From the IMG/VR virus record IMGVR_UViG_3300032304_000454, positions 1-38,159 of that record: DNA of 38,159 nt, one strand, 5' to 3'. The notes below the pieces were generated by a model. The model did no database searches. It was given only the letters and a program-made list of their open reading frames with translations, and had not been told where the DNA came from. Position 1 is the stretch's first letter, and each line of letters opens with the position of its first letter. Origin of the DNA: a virus. Shown in pieces: positions 13,847 through 22,877 of the stretch. Both the position numbers and the translations under genes were made by a program.

Positions 13847-15332
13847 ACACATTCAGGAGCTGGAGCAGGCCCTTCCGATGATGGCGGAGGACCAAAAACG
13901 CCGTACTTTGGAGCTTATCAAGACGTGGTATGCCCAAAAAGCGCAAGAAATGGGCAAGGACAACTTCCTAACCTTCATTGACCACGTGTATCCCGGCTAT
14001 AAAGTGGGTCCACACCACCGAAAACTAGCAAAAATCTTTGAAGAAATTGCTGCCGGTAAGAAAAAACGGGTGATTGTGAACATTGCACCCCGTCACGGCA
14101 AGTCAGAGATGATCAGTTACCTCGCACCAGCGTGGTTTTTGGGCAAATACCCACATAAAAAGATCATCATGTCCTCCCACACTGCCGATTTGGCGGTGAA
14201 CTTCGGTCGTAGGGTGCGAAATCTGGTGGGTTCGGACTCATACAAGGACATTTTTCCTCAAGTTGAGCTTCAGGCGGACTCAAAAAGCGCGTCTCGATGG
14301 GGTACCAACTTTCAGGGCGAGTATTTTGCGATCGGTGTTGGCGGCGCACTTGCTGGTCGCGGGGCTGACCTATTTATTATTGACGACCCCCACTCTGAAC
14401 AAGAAGCAAAAACTGGGCGTCCTGATGTTTTTCTCCCTGCTTGGGAGTGGTTTCAGTCTGGTCCTTTACAGCGTCTGATGCCGGGCGGCGCGATCATTAT
14501 TGTGATGACTCGGTGGTCTAAGCTGGACCTGACGGGCATGGTGATCAACCAGATGATCAGGGAGCCAGACGTAGAGCCTTGGGAGGTCGTAGAGTTTCCT
14601 GCAATTTTGAACGACAAACCGTTGTGGGGCGACTTTTGGTCGCTTGAAGAGCTTTTGTCTAAGAAAGCGGGCATGGACCCACGGTATTGGCAAGCCCAAT
14701 ACATGCAAAACCCAGTGTCTCAAGAAGGGGCGCTTATTAAGCGTGAGTGGTGGCAGATTTGGGACAAGGAATACCCCCCAGATTGCGAGTTCACCATCAT
14801 GTCTTTGGACGCTGCGCAGGAAGCAAACAACCGCTCAGATTACAACGCGCTTACAACGTGGGGTGTGTTCTTCAACGAGGAAACTAACAATTTCAACATT
14901 ATTTTGTTGAACGCTATCAAGAAGCGTTTAGAGTTTCCTGAGCTCAAGAAGCTTGTGCTGGAAGAGTACAGAGAGTGGGAGCCAGACGCGTTCGTGGTGG
15001 AGAAGAAGTCTAACGGTTCGGCGCTCTATCAGGAGCTGCGACGGATGGGCGTGCCTGTGGGGGAGTTTACTCCGGGCAAAGGACAGGACAAAATAGCGCG
15101 TGTGAATTCTGTGTCTGACCTTTTTGCCTCTGGCATAGTGTGGGCACCGGATCGCAGGTGGGCAAAGGAAGTAATGGAAGAGTGTAACGACTTTCCCAGC
15201 GGTACAAACGACGACCTTGTTGACTCCACGACACAAGCGCTGCTGCGGTTTAGGCAGGGCGGTTTCATCACACTTGATACTGATGAAAAAGAAGACCGCG
15301 TTTTCACTCGCCGCAGGGCAGCATACTATTGA
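13830..15332 (+). CDS. Terminase large subunit
   Basis: Packaging ATPase-nuclease, 500 aa. ATPase: Walker A APRHGKSE at 86-93 and Walker B LFIIDDP at 181-187, with an MTRW coupling segment near 226-229. The RNase H-like nuclease has acidic residues in LDAAQ (Asp327), VVEKK (Glu391) and DDLVDS (Asp461, Asp462, Asp465). The start MKLTTEHIQELEQ at 13830 overlaps the small subunit; an upstream ATG at 13797 would lengthen the overlap. All key residues are present, so the motor looks functional. Confidence 0.95.
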   Translation: MKLTTEHIQELEQALPMMAEDQKRRTLELIKTWYAQKAQEMGKDNFLTFIDHVYPGYKVGPHHRKLAKIFEEIAAGKKKRVIVNIAPRHGKSEMISYLAPAWFLGKYPHKKIIMSSHTADLAVNFGRRVRNLVGSDSYKDIFPQVELQADSKSASRWGTNFQGEYFAIGVGGALAGRGADLFIIDDPHSEQEAKTGRPDVFLPAWEWFQSGPLQRLMPGGAIIIVMTRWSKLDLTGMVINQMIREPDVEPWEVVEFPAILNDKPLWGDFWSLEELLSKKAGMDPRYWQAQYMQNPVSQEGALIKREWWQIWDKEYPPDCEFTIMSLDAAQEANNRSDYNALTTWGVFFNEETNNFNIILLNAIKKRLEFPELKKLVLEEYREWEPDAFVVEKKSNGSALYQELRRMGVPVGEFTPGKGQDKIARVNSVSDLFASGIVWAPDRRWAKEVMEECNDFPSGTNDDLVDSTTQALLRFRQGGFITLDTDEKEDRVFTRRRAAYY

Positions 15333-15343
15333 AAGATTGACAC

Positions 15344-17917
15344 ATGGCCACGAACATCGACAAAGCGCTTTACCAGCAACCAGCGGGGCTTGACGAGCTC
15401 GCGCAGCAGCAAGAACCGATCGAGATTGAGATCATCGACCCCGAGGCGGTTCGCATCGACATGGGCGACGTGGAGATCGACATTGAGAAAGCCGAGCCTA
15501 GCATCGACGACTTTGATGCCAACTTGGCCGAGTACTTGCCTGAAAGTACTTTGATGACACTAGTCAGCGAGCTAGACAGCGACGTTGACAACGACAAGAA
15601 CTCCCGCAAGGAATGGGAGAAAGCATACGTCACAGGTTTGAAGTTGTTGGGCCTGCAGATTGAAGAGCGTACCGAGCCTTGGGATGGCGCGTCTGGCGTG
15701 TTCCACCCGATGATTACTGAAGCCGTTGTGCGGTTCCAGTCAGAGACAATCACTGAGACTTTCCCGGCTCAAGGCCCTGTTCGCACAAAAATTGTGGGCA
15801 AGGAAACGCCTGAGAAGAAGGAAGCCGCTGCTCGCGTCCAAGACGACATGAACTTCCAGCTGACCGAGGTTATGCAGGAGTTCCGCCCTGAGCATGAGCG
15901 CATGCTGTGGTCGCTGCCAGCTACGGGCTCGGCGTTCAAGAAAGTGTACTTCGACCCGAACATTGGCCGTCAGGTGTCTGTGTTTATTCCCGCCGAAGAC
16001 ATCTTGCTGCCATACGGCACCTCGGACATTCAGACTTGCTACCGCGTCACGCACGTCATGCGTAAGACCGAGAACGAGATCAAGAAGCTCCAGCAGGCAG
16101 GCTTCTACCGCGACGTAGACATCGGCACTCCAGACAAACACATCGACGAGATCAACAAGGCCAAGGACAAAGAGACGGGCTTTGCTGATCTGAACGACGA
16201 GCGTTACACGCTGTGCGAGTCGCATGTGGACTTGATCGTCAGAGGTGACCCACGGGCAGATGCTGACGAAGAGGGCGAAGAAGTCAGAATTGCACTGCCG
16301 TACGTGATGACATACATCCGTGGCAACAACACCGTGCTGGCTCTGCGCCGCAACTGGGAAGAAGATGACGATCTGCACTTGAAGCGTCAGCACTTCGTGC
16401 ATTACCAATACATCCCCGGTTTTGGTGCTTATGGCTTCGGTCTATTCCACCTGATCGGCGGGTTTGCAAACTCGGCAACCAGCTTGATGCGTCAGTTGAT
16501 CGACGCAGGTACATTGAGCAACTTGCCCGGTGGTTTGAAGTCCCGTGGCTTGCGGATCAAAGGCGACGACACTCCGATCGCTCCCGGCGAGTTCCGTGAT
16601 GTGGATGTGGGCTCCGGCAGCATCCGCGACAACATTCTGCCACTGCCATACAAAGAGCCTAGCCAAGTGCTGATGGCGCTGCTGAGCAATATTGTTGAAG
16701 AGGGTCGCCGCTTTGCTGCTACCGCTGACATGAAGATCAGCGACATGGGCGCAAACGCTCCTGTGGGCTCCACACTTGCCTTGCTTGAGCGCCAGCTCAA
16801 AGTAATGACGGCTGTTCAGGCCCGGGTGCATTTCACCTTGAAGCAAGAACTCCAGCTGCTGGCCGCGATCATCCGCGACTACACAGACGACGAGTACACC
16901 TACGAGCCCGATGGCGAGATCGGTCCTCGCGCGAAGAAGAGCGACTACCGTCACGTGGACATCATGCCCGTGAGCGACCCCAACGCAGCTACTCTGTCTC
17001 AGCGCGTGGTGCAGTACCAAGCTGTGATCCAGCTGGCGCAGTCGGCTCCTGACATCTATGACTTGCCCAAGTTGCACCGTGGCATGTTGGAGGTGCTGGG
17101 CATCAAGCACGCTGACAAGCTCGTGCCTTTGGAAGAGGACTTGAAGCCTACTGATCCTGTGTCTGAGAACCAGAATGTTCTTAAGGGCAAGCCAGTCAAG
17201 GCGTTCCAGTACCAAGACCATGAGGCGCACATCCAAGTCCACATGTCGGCGATGCAAGACCCGATCGTTATGCAGTTGGTTGGTCAGAACCCACGGGCTC
17301 CGATGATCCAAGCGGCCATGATGGCTCACATTGCAGAGCACGTTGGCTTTGGCTATCGCCAGAAGATTGAACAGCAGATGGGCATGCCACTGCCTCCCGA
17401 AGACGAGAAGTTGCCACCACAGTTTGAGATGGCGCTGTCTAAGATGATGGCACAAGCTGCTCAGCAAGTTCTTCAGAAGAACCAAGCGCAAGCTGCTCAG
17501 CAGCAGGCTCAGCAGCAAGCCCAAGACCCTGTGGTTCAGATGCAGCAGCAAGAGCTGGCCATCCGTCAGCAAGAAGTGCAGATCAAACAACAGAAGGCAC
17601 AAGCCGACGCCGCTGCCAAGCAGCAAGAGCTCATGCTCAAGGCGCAAGAAGTCGCTTCGCGTCAGGGCGAGAACCCAGAGATCGCCGCTGCAAAAGCTCG
17701 TCAAGAGATGCAGACTGCGGCTATGCGTGCCCAACAAGAACTTCAGACAAACGCTATGCGTCAGGCGCAAGAGTTGGAGGCCAACCGAGCTCGTCTCCAG
17801 ATGTCTGCACAAGAGCACCAGATGAAGCTGGCGCAAAACGCTCAAGCGCACCAACAGGCGCTGCGCCTGAAAGAGCAGCAACGCAACCAACCTCCGAAAG
17901 GCAAACCAACTAAATGA
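15344..17917 (+). CDS. Portal protein
   Basis: 857-aa portal forming the dodecameric DNA gate at the capsid vertex. It follows terminase directly and has the long portal type of podoviruses: an acidic N-terminus, then a core with KEWEKAYVTGLKLLG, EPWDGASGVFHPM and FETITETF-like helices. From about 690 to the end it is a Gln/Ala-rich coiled tail (repeated QAQAAQQQAQQ), unusual in length and probably the internal barrel or crown. It overlaps the next gene by ATGA. Confidence 0.9.
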   Translation: MATNIDKALYQQPAGLDELAQQQEPIEIEIIDPEAVRIDMGDVEIDIEKAEPSIDDFDANLAEYLPESTLMTLVSELDSDVDNDKNSRKEWEKAYVTGLKLLGLQIEERTEPWDGASGVFHPMITEAVVRFQSETITETFPAQGPVRTKIVGKETPEKKEAAARVQDDMNFQLTEVMQEFRPEHERMLWSLPATGSAFKKVYFDPNIGRQVSVFIPAEDILLPYGTSDIQTCYRVTHVMRKTENEIKKLQQAGFYRDVDIGTPDKHIDEINKAKDKETGFADLNDERYTLCESHVDLIVRGDPRADADEEGEEVRIALPYVMTYIRGNNTVLALRRNWEEDDDLHLKRQHFVHYQYIPGFGAYGFGLFHLIGGFANSATSLMRQLIDAGTLSNLPGGLKSRGLRIKGDDTPIAPGEFRDVDVGSGSIRDNILPLPYKEPSQVLMALLSNIVEEGRRFAATADMKISDMGANAPVGSTLALLERQLKVMTAVQARVHFTLKQELQLLAAIIRDYTDDEYTYEPDGEIGPRAKKSDYRHVDIMPVSDPNAATLSQRVVQYQAVIQLAQSAPDIYDLPKLHRGMLEVLGIKHADKLVPLEEDLKPTDPVSENQNVLKGKPVKAFQYQDHEAHIQVHMSAMQDPIVMQLVGQNPRAPMIQAAMMAHIAEHVGFGYRQKIEQQMGMPLPPEDEKLPPQFEMALSKMMAQAAQQVLQKNQAQAAQQQAQQQAQDPVVQMQQQELAIRQQEVQIKQQKAQADAAAKQQELMLKAQEVASRQGENPEIAAAKARQEMQTAAMRAQQELQTNAMRQAQELEANRARLQMSAQEHQMKLAQNAQAHQQALRLKEQQRNQPPKGKPTK

Positions 17918-18108
17918 TCTCCGACTTCGCACGCGTATTGCGCGAGAAATTACGCACCGACATGAACAACTACGCCGATGACTTGGCGGGTGGTATGTGT
18001 CGCTCTTTTGACGATTACCAAAAACTCTGTGGGGTGATTCAAGGCCTAGCCATCGCAGAGCGTCACATCCTTGACCTTGTAGAGAAAGTTGAGCAATCAG
18101 ATGAGTGA
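17914..18108 (+). CDS. Small hypothetical protein, 64 aa
   Basis: MISDFARVLREKLRTDMNNY, helical throughout. ATGA overlap with the portal gene, and an 8-nt overlap with the following gene. A small protein at this spot is common in related phages. Function unknown. Confidence 0.75.
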   Translation: MISDFARVLREKLRTDMNNYADDLAGGMCRSFDDYQKLCGVIQGLAIAERHILDLVEKVEQSDE

Positions 18109-18535
18109 AATCATTCTGCCTCCGGGCATCAGCCTGCCAAAGCACATCCAGCCTATCGACGCCCCCGAGGCCGAGGCTGACAACGAAACCAAAGCATCAG
18201 CGCTGCCTGTCCCTACCGGGTACAAGCTGCTGTGTGTCGTACCCGAGGTCGATGAAAAGATCGCTGGCACGACCCTCGACCTTGTTCGAGATGCTGCGAC
18301 CCTGAGAGCTGAAGAGCACGCCACCACGGTGTTGTTCGTGCTGCGGGTCGGACCAGACGCGTACAAAGACCCTGCCAAGTTCCCATCGGGCGCATGGTGT
18401 AAAGAGGGTGATTTTGTGCTCGTGCGCACCTACACAGGTACGCGTTTCAAGGTGTTTGGTAAAGAGTTCAGGGTTCTGAACGACGACCAGATTGAATGTG
18501 TTGTGCAAGACCCACGCGGGTATACCCGTGCATAA
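18101..18535 (+). CDS. GroES-like co-chaperonin
   Basis: 144-aa protein with a Cpn10-like beta-barrel pattern. After about 38 variable residues comes GYKLLCVVPEVDEKIAG, a mobile-loop-like stretch (TLDLVRDAATLR), VLRVGPDAYKDPAKFPSGAW, CKEGDFVLV and GKEFRVLNDDQIECVV. Phage GroES homologues cap host GroEL so that it can fold the capsid protein. Its place between portal and scaffold fits that role. The start MSEIILPPG at 18101 is preferred over a TTG four codons upstream. Confidence 0.7.
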   Translation: MSEIILPPGISLPKHIQPIDAPEAEADNETKASALPVPTGYKLLCVVPEVDEKIAGTTLDLVRDAATLRAEEHATTVLFVLRVGPDAYKDPAKFPSGAWCKEGDFVLVRTYTGTRFKVFGKEFRVLNDDQIECVVQDPRGYTRA

Positions 18536-18544
18536 GGAGTAGAA

Positions 18545-19492
18545 ATGAGTGAGTTCAAATTCCCAGATGAACTTGAGAATGAAAATTCCCAAGTAACTGT
18601 CTCTACAGAGGAAGAAGTTGAAGTCGAGATCATCGACGACACCCCCGAGAAAGACCGAGGCCGCAAGCCCTTGGACCGTGAGGTGGCTGATCCTACTGAC
18701 GAGGAAATCGACAAATACTCCGACGGCGTTAAAAAGCGCATTCAGGAGTTGACACATGCACGTCATGACGAGCGACGCGCTAAAGAAGCGCTACTGCGTG
18801 AAAAGCAAGAGTTGGAGCGCCTTGCGCAGCACATGGTTGCGGAGAACCGCAAGCTTAAAGAGTACGTCAACAGCGGCACTGAGCAATTCGCGGCTTCCCA
18901 GCTGCAAGTTGCTGACAGTGAGCTTGAGAATGCCAAGCGGCAGTACAAACAAGCCTACGAATCCGGCGACGCCGATGCGCTAGTTGCTGCCCAAGAGGCG
19001 ATGACTGAAGCCAAAATGAAGGTGCAGGCTGCAAAAAATTTCAAGCCTACCCCTTTACAGGTGGAAGAATCTGAGTTACAAACTCAGAAAACAGAAGTAC
19101 CACGACAAGAACTGGATGATAAAACTGCTCGCTGGCAGGCAAAAAACCAGTGGTTCGGTTCTCCGGGGTATGAGGAAATCACCAGCTTTGCACTAGGGCT
19201 GCACCAAAAACTAGTCAATTCCGGGGTTGATCCCCGCTCTGACGATTACTTCGAGCGAATTGACGCTCGCATGAAGTCAACGTTCCCCGAAGTTTTCGGT
19301 AAGGACGAAGACAAGCCAAAATCCGGCGAAGGAACCAAGCGACCTACCTCGGTTGTTGCACCTGCGACTCGTTCGACTGGAGCAAAAAAGGTACAACTGA
19401 CACCTACGCAGCTCGCGTTGGCAAAGAAGTACGGATTAACCCCGCAGCAATACGCTGCTGAAGTAGCAAAATTGGAGAAATCGAATGGCTGA
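18545..19492 (+). CDS. Capsid scaffolding protein
   Basis: 315 aa, highly charged, with long coiled-coil stretches (about 60-170: KRIQELTHARHDERRAKEAL onward) and no transmembrane segment. It lies just before the capsid genes. The acidic N-terminus, central helices and basic C-terminal helix-turn-helix-like end (TPTQLALAKKYGLTPQQYA) are typical of scaffolds. AAGGAG precedes the start. It overlaps the next gene by 8 nt. Confidence 0.82.
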   Translation: MSEFKFPDELENENSQVTVSTEEEVEVEIIDDTPEKDRGRKPLDREVADPTDEEIDKYSDGVKKRIQELTHARHDERRAKEALLREKQELERLAQHMVAENRKLKEYVNSGTEQFAASQLQVADSELENAKRQYKQAYESGDADALVAAQEAMTEAKMKVQAAKNFKPTPLQVEESELQTQKTEVPRQELDDKTARWQAKNQWFGSPGYEEITSFALGLHQKLVNSGVDPRSDDYFERIDARMKSTFPEVFGKDEDKPKSGEGTKRPTSVVAPATRSTGAKKVQLTPTQLALAKKYGLTPQQYAAEVAKLEKSNG

Positions 19493-19943
19493 AACAACTA
19501 ACCGGAACCCTCGTGCCCTTGAGTCACGCGAAAAAACAACTCGTTACGTGTATACACCTGCGAGTGCGCTGCCTGATCCTACCCCTGAACCCGGTATGGT
19601 GTATCGCTGGATTGCGACGCACGTACTTGGCGAAGCCCAAAACACGAACGTGTCTACCAAGATGCGTGAAGGTTGGGAACCGGTCAAGGCAGTAGACCAT
19701 CCGGAACTTATGCTGGAGGGTAATGCGAAGACTGGCAACGTCGAACTTGGTGGCCTCATGCTCTGCAAGATGCCACGTGAGCGAGCCCAAGCCCGTGATG
19801 AGTATTACGCTAAACAAGCTAAGGCCCAGATGGAGTCTGTCGACAACAGCTTCATGCGAAACAACGACCCTCGCATGCCTCTTTTCGCTGACCGCAAGTC
19901 AACGACAAGTCGTGGCGGTGGGTTTGGTTCAGGTTCTAACTAA
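19485..19943 (+). CDS. Head-region structural protein, 152 aa
   Basis: MAETTNRNPRALESREKTTR, soluble, with a Gly/Ser-rich C-terminus (TSRGGGFGSGSN). Between scaffold and decoration genes, so probably a virion or assembly protein. No family motif recognised. Confidence 0.65.
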   Translation: MAETTNRNPRALESREKTTRYVYTPASALPDPTPEPGMVYRWIATHVLGEAQNTNVSTKMREGWEPVKAVDHPELMLEGNAKTGNVELGGLMLCKMPRERAQARDEYYAKQAKAQMESVDNSFMRNNDPRMPLFADRKSTTSRGGGFGSGSN

Positions 19944-19957
19944 CAAGGAGTCCTTAA

Positions 19958-20581
19958 ATGGCATCTACTGCTTCTCCCTACGGCCTGCGTGCCGTAAACG
20001 AGATCGGCGGTCTTCCCTACGCTGGAAGCACCCGCACTTTCTTGATCGACCCAGCTGGTACAGCATCGAACATTTACAACGGTTCGCCCGTGTATGTGAA
20101 CGCTGATGGCTATCTGGCCGTTGCAACCGCTACTGGCGCTGATGCAACCACAAACGGTTTCCCTGTTGGCACTGCCAACACCGGTATCGTGGGTGTGTTC
20201 ACTGGCTGCTCGTATGTGAACGCTCAAGGTCAGCAAATCTGGTCGCAGTACTACCCCACCGGCGTGACTGGTGTGATCACTGCTACTGTGATTGACGATC
20301 CTGATGTCGTGTTCCAAGTCCAGTCCGCTGGTTCTTGCACACAAGCCGTTCTGGGCGCAAACGTGTTCTTCTCCACTGGCGCTGTGGCCACCGGTAGCAC
20401 AACTACTGGTAACTCCACCGCTTCCGTGGTTGCAGGTTCGTCTGCTGTCACCACAACTGCTGCGTTCCGCGTGGTCGGTTTCCCTCAAAACATCACCTCC
20501 ACAGTGGGCGATGCTTATACCGACCTGTTGGTGAAGATCAACCCCGGCTATCACAGCTACACCAACGCCGTTGGTCTGTAA
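19958..20581 (+). CDS. Head decoration-like structural protein, 207 aa
   Basis: MASTASPYGLRAVNEIGGLP, rich in Thr, Val, Gly and Ala with a beta-strand pattern. It sits directly before the major capsid gene, the usual position of a decoration or minor head protein. AAGGAG upstream. Confidence 0.7.
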   Translation: MASTASPYGLRAVNEIGGLPYAGSTRTFLIDPAGTASNIYNGSPVYVNADGYLAVATATGADATTNGFPVGTANTGIVGVFTGCSYVNAQGQQIWSQYYPTGVTGVITATVIDDPDVVFQVQSAGSCTQAVLGANVFFSTGAVATGSTTTGNSTASVVAGSSAVTTTAAFRVVGFPQNITSTVGDAYTDLLVKINPGYHSYTNAVGL

Positions 20582-20594
20582 GGAGTAAATTAAC

Positions 20595-21524
20595 ATGGCA
20601 ATTTCACGCGCACAACTGCTCAAAGAACTGCTCCCCGGCTTGAACGCTTTGTTCGGTCTGGAATATGCACGTTACGGCGAGCAACACAAAGAAATCTACG
20701 AAACAGAGAAATCTGAGCGTAGCTTCGAAGAAGAAACCAAGCTGGCCGGTTTTGGCGCTGCTCCTGTCAAGAACGAAGGCTCTGCCATCGCTTATGACAA
20801 CGCGCAGGAAGCCTTCACTGCTCGCTACACCCACGAAACCATCGCTTTGGGCTTCTCGATCACCGAAGAAGCTGTGGAAGACAACCTGTACGACAGTCTG
20901 TCTGCCCGCTACACCAAGGCTTTGGCTCGCGGTATGGCTTACACCAAGCAGGTTAAAGCTGCTGGCGTGTTGAACACCGGCTTTGCTGGCACCGCTCTCG
21001 GCGGCGACGGCGTGTCTTTGTTCGGTAACAACTCCAGCGGTACTCGCGTTGGTCATCCTTTGGTTGGCGGTGGTGTGAACTACAACAGCCCAACCACTGG
21101 CGTTGACTTGAACGAGACTTCGTTGGAAAACGCTACCATCCAGATCGCTGCTTGGGTGGACGAACGCGGTCTGTTGATCGCTGCCAAACCAGTCAAGTTG
21201 ATTATCCCTCCATCACTGATGTTCGTTGCCAAGCGCTTGCTGGACACCGAACTGCGTGTTGGTACTGCTGACAACGACATCAACGCGTTGAAGCAGTTGG
21301 GCACCGTCTCTGGTGGCTACACTGTCAACAACTTCTTGACCGACACAAACGCTTGGTTCTTGACCACAGACGTTCCAAACGGTTTGAAGCACTTCGAGCG
21401 TTCTGCTTTGCAGACTTCGATGGACGGGGATTTTGACACAGGCAACGTCCGTTACAAGGCTCGTGAGCGCTACAGTTTCGGCTGGAGCGATCCGCTCGGT
21501 ATCTGGGGCTCTAGCGGCTCCTAA
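20595..21524 (+). CDS. Major capsid protein
   Basis: 309-aa protein placed after scaffold and decoration genes, with a strong AAGGAG and highly biased codons as expected for an abundant protein. N-terminal helices (MAISRAQLLKELLPGLNALF), an acidic E-loop-like part (KSERSFEEETKLAGFG), and late RYSFGWSDPLGIWGS. Probably HK97 fold (inference from size and context; it resembles the Mu gpT-like group). It is followed by a strong terminator. Confidence 0.85.
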   Translation: MAISRAQLLKELLPGLNALFGLEYARYGEQHKEIYETEKSERSFEEETKLAGFGAAPVKNEGSAIAYDNAQEAFTARYTHETIALGFSITEEAVEDNLYDSLSARYTKALARGMAYTKQVKAAGVLNTGFAGTALGGDGVSLFGNNSSGTRVGHPLVGGGVNYNSPTTGVDLNETSLENATIQIAAWVDERGLLIAAKPVKLIIPPSLMFVAKRLLDTELRVGTADNDINALKQLGTVSGGYTVNNFLTDTNAWFLTTDVPNGLKHFERSALQTSMDGDFDTGNVRYKARERYSFGWSDPLGIWGSSGS

Positions 21525-21539
21525 TCCGAAAGGGTTTAA

Positions 21540-21565
21540 GGGCTCCTTTGGGAGCCCTTTTCTTT
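21540..21565 (+). terminator. Rho-independent terminator after capsid gene
   Basis: Stem GGGCTCC/GGAGCCC with TTTG loop and TTTTCTTT tail. It insulates the abundant capsid mRNA from the HNH gene. Confidence 0.92.
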
Positions 21566-21602
21566 GGTGTATAATTACCGGTATCGAAACACCAAGGCAT
21601 AT

Positions 21603-22205
21603 ATGGACACCACAAACCTACCCAAGACCCGTGCGGAAGCCAAAGCCTCCGGGGCCAAGTACTACTTCACCGGGGAGCCTTGCAAGCACGGACACATTGC
21701 CCCGCGCAAAACCAAAGGCGCATGCGTTGACTGCTTGAAGATCGAATGGTCGCAAGCGCTGGCAAATAGGGCTGCGTACTTTCAAGAATACAACAGATCG
21801 GAAGCGGGGCAGAAAGCCAAGAAGAAGTACTACGCACGTAACAAAGACGCGGTAATTGCGTCGGCGCAAGCGCGGCCCGACATTGCAAAAAACGCCTATA
21901 AGAAAAAATATAAAGAACACAACCCCGACCTGTACCGCGAGCTTGTTAGCTTGCGCCGTAGACGGTTTCGGGATGCGACTCCTAAGTGGCTGACCTCAGA
22001 GCAACGGATGGAAATACGGTTGAAGTACCGATTGGCCATCGAACTCAGTCGGGCTACTGGTGTGCGGCATGCGGTTGACCATGAAGTGCCCCTGCAGGGC
22101 GAAGACGTTTGCGGTTTGCATGTGCCGTGGAATCTGCGGGTCATCACGCAAGAAGAAAACTTGAAAAAATCGAATAAGCACGTTGACCACCCAACAACAG
22201 AGTGA
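21603..22205 (+). CDS. Free-standing HNH endonuclease
   Basis: 200-aa nuclease with an N-terminal zinc-ribbon-like part (YFTGEPCKHGH and ACVDC, Cys27, Cys41, Cys44), a Lys/Arg-rich middle, and a C-terminal HNH motif (HAVDHEVPLQ followed by NLRVI and ENLKKSNK). Such genes are mobile, homing-type insertions. It is isolated: a terminator precedes it, a TATAAT (21569-21574) lies 28 nt before its start, and a structured leader follows. The start MDTTNLPKTRAEA has AAGG upstream; a GTG at 21564 is rejected as it lies in the terminator/promoter. Confidence 0.88.
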   Translation: MDTTNLPKTRAEAKASGAKYYFTGEPCKHGHIAPRKTKGACVDCLKIEWSQALANRAAYFQEYNRSEAGQKAKKKYYARNKDAVIASAQARPDIAKNAYKKKYKEHNPDLYRELVSLRRRRFRDATPKWLTSEQRMEIRLKYRLAIELSRATGVRHAVDHEVPLQGEDVCGLHVPWNLRVITQEENLKKSNKHVDHPTTE

Positions 22206-22220
22206 TATATTGCAATCAAT

Positions 22221-22277
22221 CCCGGACTTTCCGGTGTATCTGACGGCTCCGGGCCGACGTCATGCAGACAGATACAC
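22221..22277 (+). ncRNA. Structured RNA-like leader
   Basis: The gap between the HNH gene and the next start (22301) has nested inverted repeats. A first hairpin is CCGGA-CTT-TCCGG (22222-22234). An outer 9-bp stem GTGTATCTG (22234-22242)/CAGATACAC (22269-22277) encloses CGGC-TCCGG-GCCG. The CCCGGA at 22221-22226 can also pair with TCCGGG at 22248-22253, making a pseudoknot or a switch between alternative folds. It ends 23 nt before the next ATG. I recognise no known ribozyme or riboswitch. Confidence 0.6.
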
Positions 22278-22300
22278 ATTAACCGCATGAGGAAAATATC

Positions 22301-22834
22301 ATGGCTCAAACTACGTTCCAAGGCCCAGTTCGCTCGTTGGCTGGCTTCATCACTCAAGGCCCCGCCACTGTTGTCAACTTGGCAAACGGCACCAACACCG
22401 TGACTCTGGATGTCGCCACATACGCTGGCAAAACCATCCGTACGAACGACGCAACTCTGGTCATCACCTTGCCCACCATCAACACCACAGCTAACCCTGT
22501 GACTTCTGGCCCCGGCCAAGACCCCAACACCGTGAACAACGTCGGCACCAGCTACACCTTCGTGGTGGAGACTACCGCTTCCGCTTGGGCTTTGAAGACC
22601 AACGGCACCGACAAGTTCATTGGCTCGATGGTGATGGTTGACACTGACAGCTCTGGCGCTGTGACTGCTTTTGCCCCCGGTGCTTCTAACGACGTCATCA
22701 ACTTCAACGGCACTACCACTGGCGGTATCGCTGGCTCGACCGTGACTGTGACTGTGTTGGCCGCGAATAAGTACATGGTGACTGGCGTGGCTCTGGCCTC
22801 TGGCTCTGTTGTCACCCCCTTCGCTGACGCTTAA
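22301..22834 (+). CDS. Structural protein, 177 aa
   Basis: MAQTTFQGPVRSLAGFITQG, followed by Thr/Val-rich beta strands (TVTLDVATYAG, STVTVTVLAANKY). Likely a head decoration or head-associated protein. AGGA upstream of the start. High codon bias similar to the capsid gene suggests abundance. Confidence 0.72.
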   Translation: MAQTTFQGPVRSLAGFITQGPATVVNLANGTNTVTLDVATYAGKTIRTNDATLVITLPTINTTANPVTSGPGQDPNTVNNVGTSYTFVVETTASAWALKTNGTDKFIGSMVMVDTDSSGAVTAFAPGASNDVINFNGTTTGGIAGSTVTVTVLAANKYMVTGVALASGSVVTPFADA

Positions 22835-22841
22835 TTGATCT

Positions 22842-22859
22842 CAGGGGCTTAGGCCCCTG
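22842..22859 (+). terminator. Possible terminator
   Basis: Perfect stem CAGGGGC/GCCCCTG with a TTAG loop, followed by only a short TCTTA. Confidence 0.55.
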
Positions 22860-22877
22860 TCTTACAGGAGATTGATT

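Noticed and set aside
16442-18145. A 567-codon open frame on the minus strand
   Set aside because: It is antisense to the portal gene and reflects codon bias and the Gln/Ala-rich repeats. Its product is Leu/His/Arg-rich with no domain pattern and has no ribosome binding site.
22221-22300. Hammerhead or other known self-cleaving ribozyme
   Set aside because: CTGACGG is near the hammerhead CTGANGA, but the GAAA core is missing and the stems do not fit. No twister, pistol or HDV pattern was seen.
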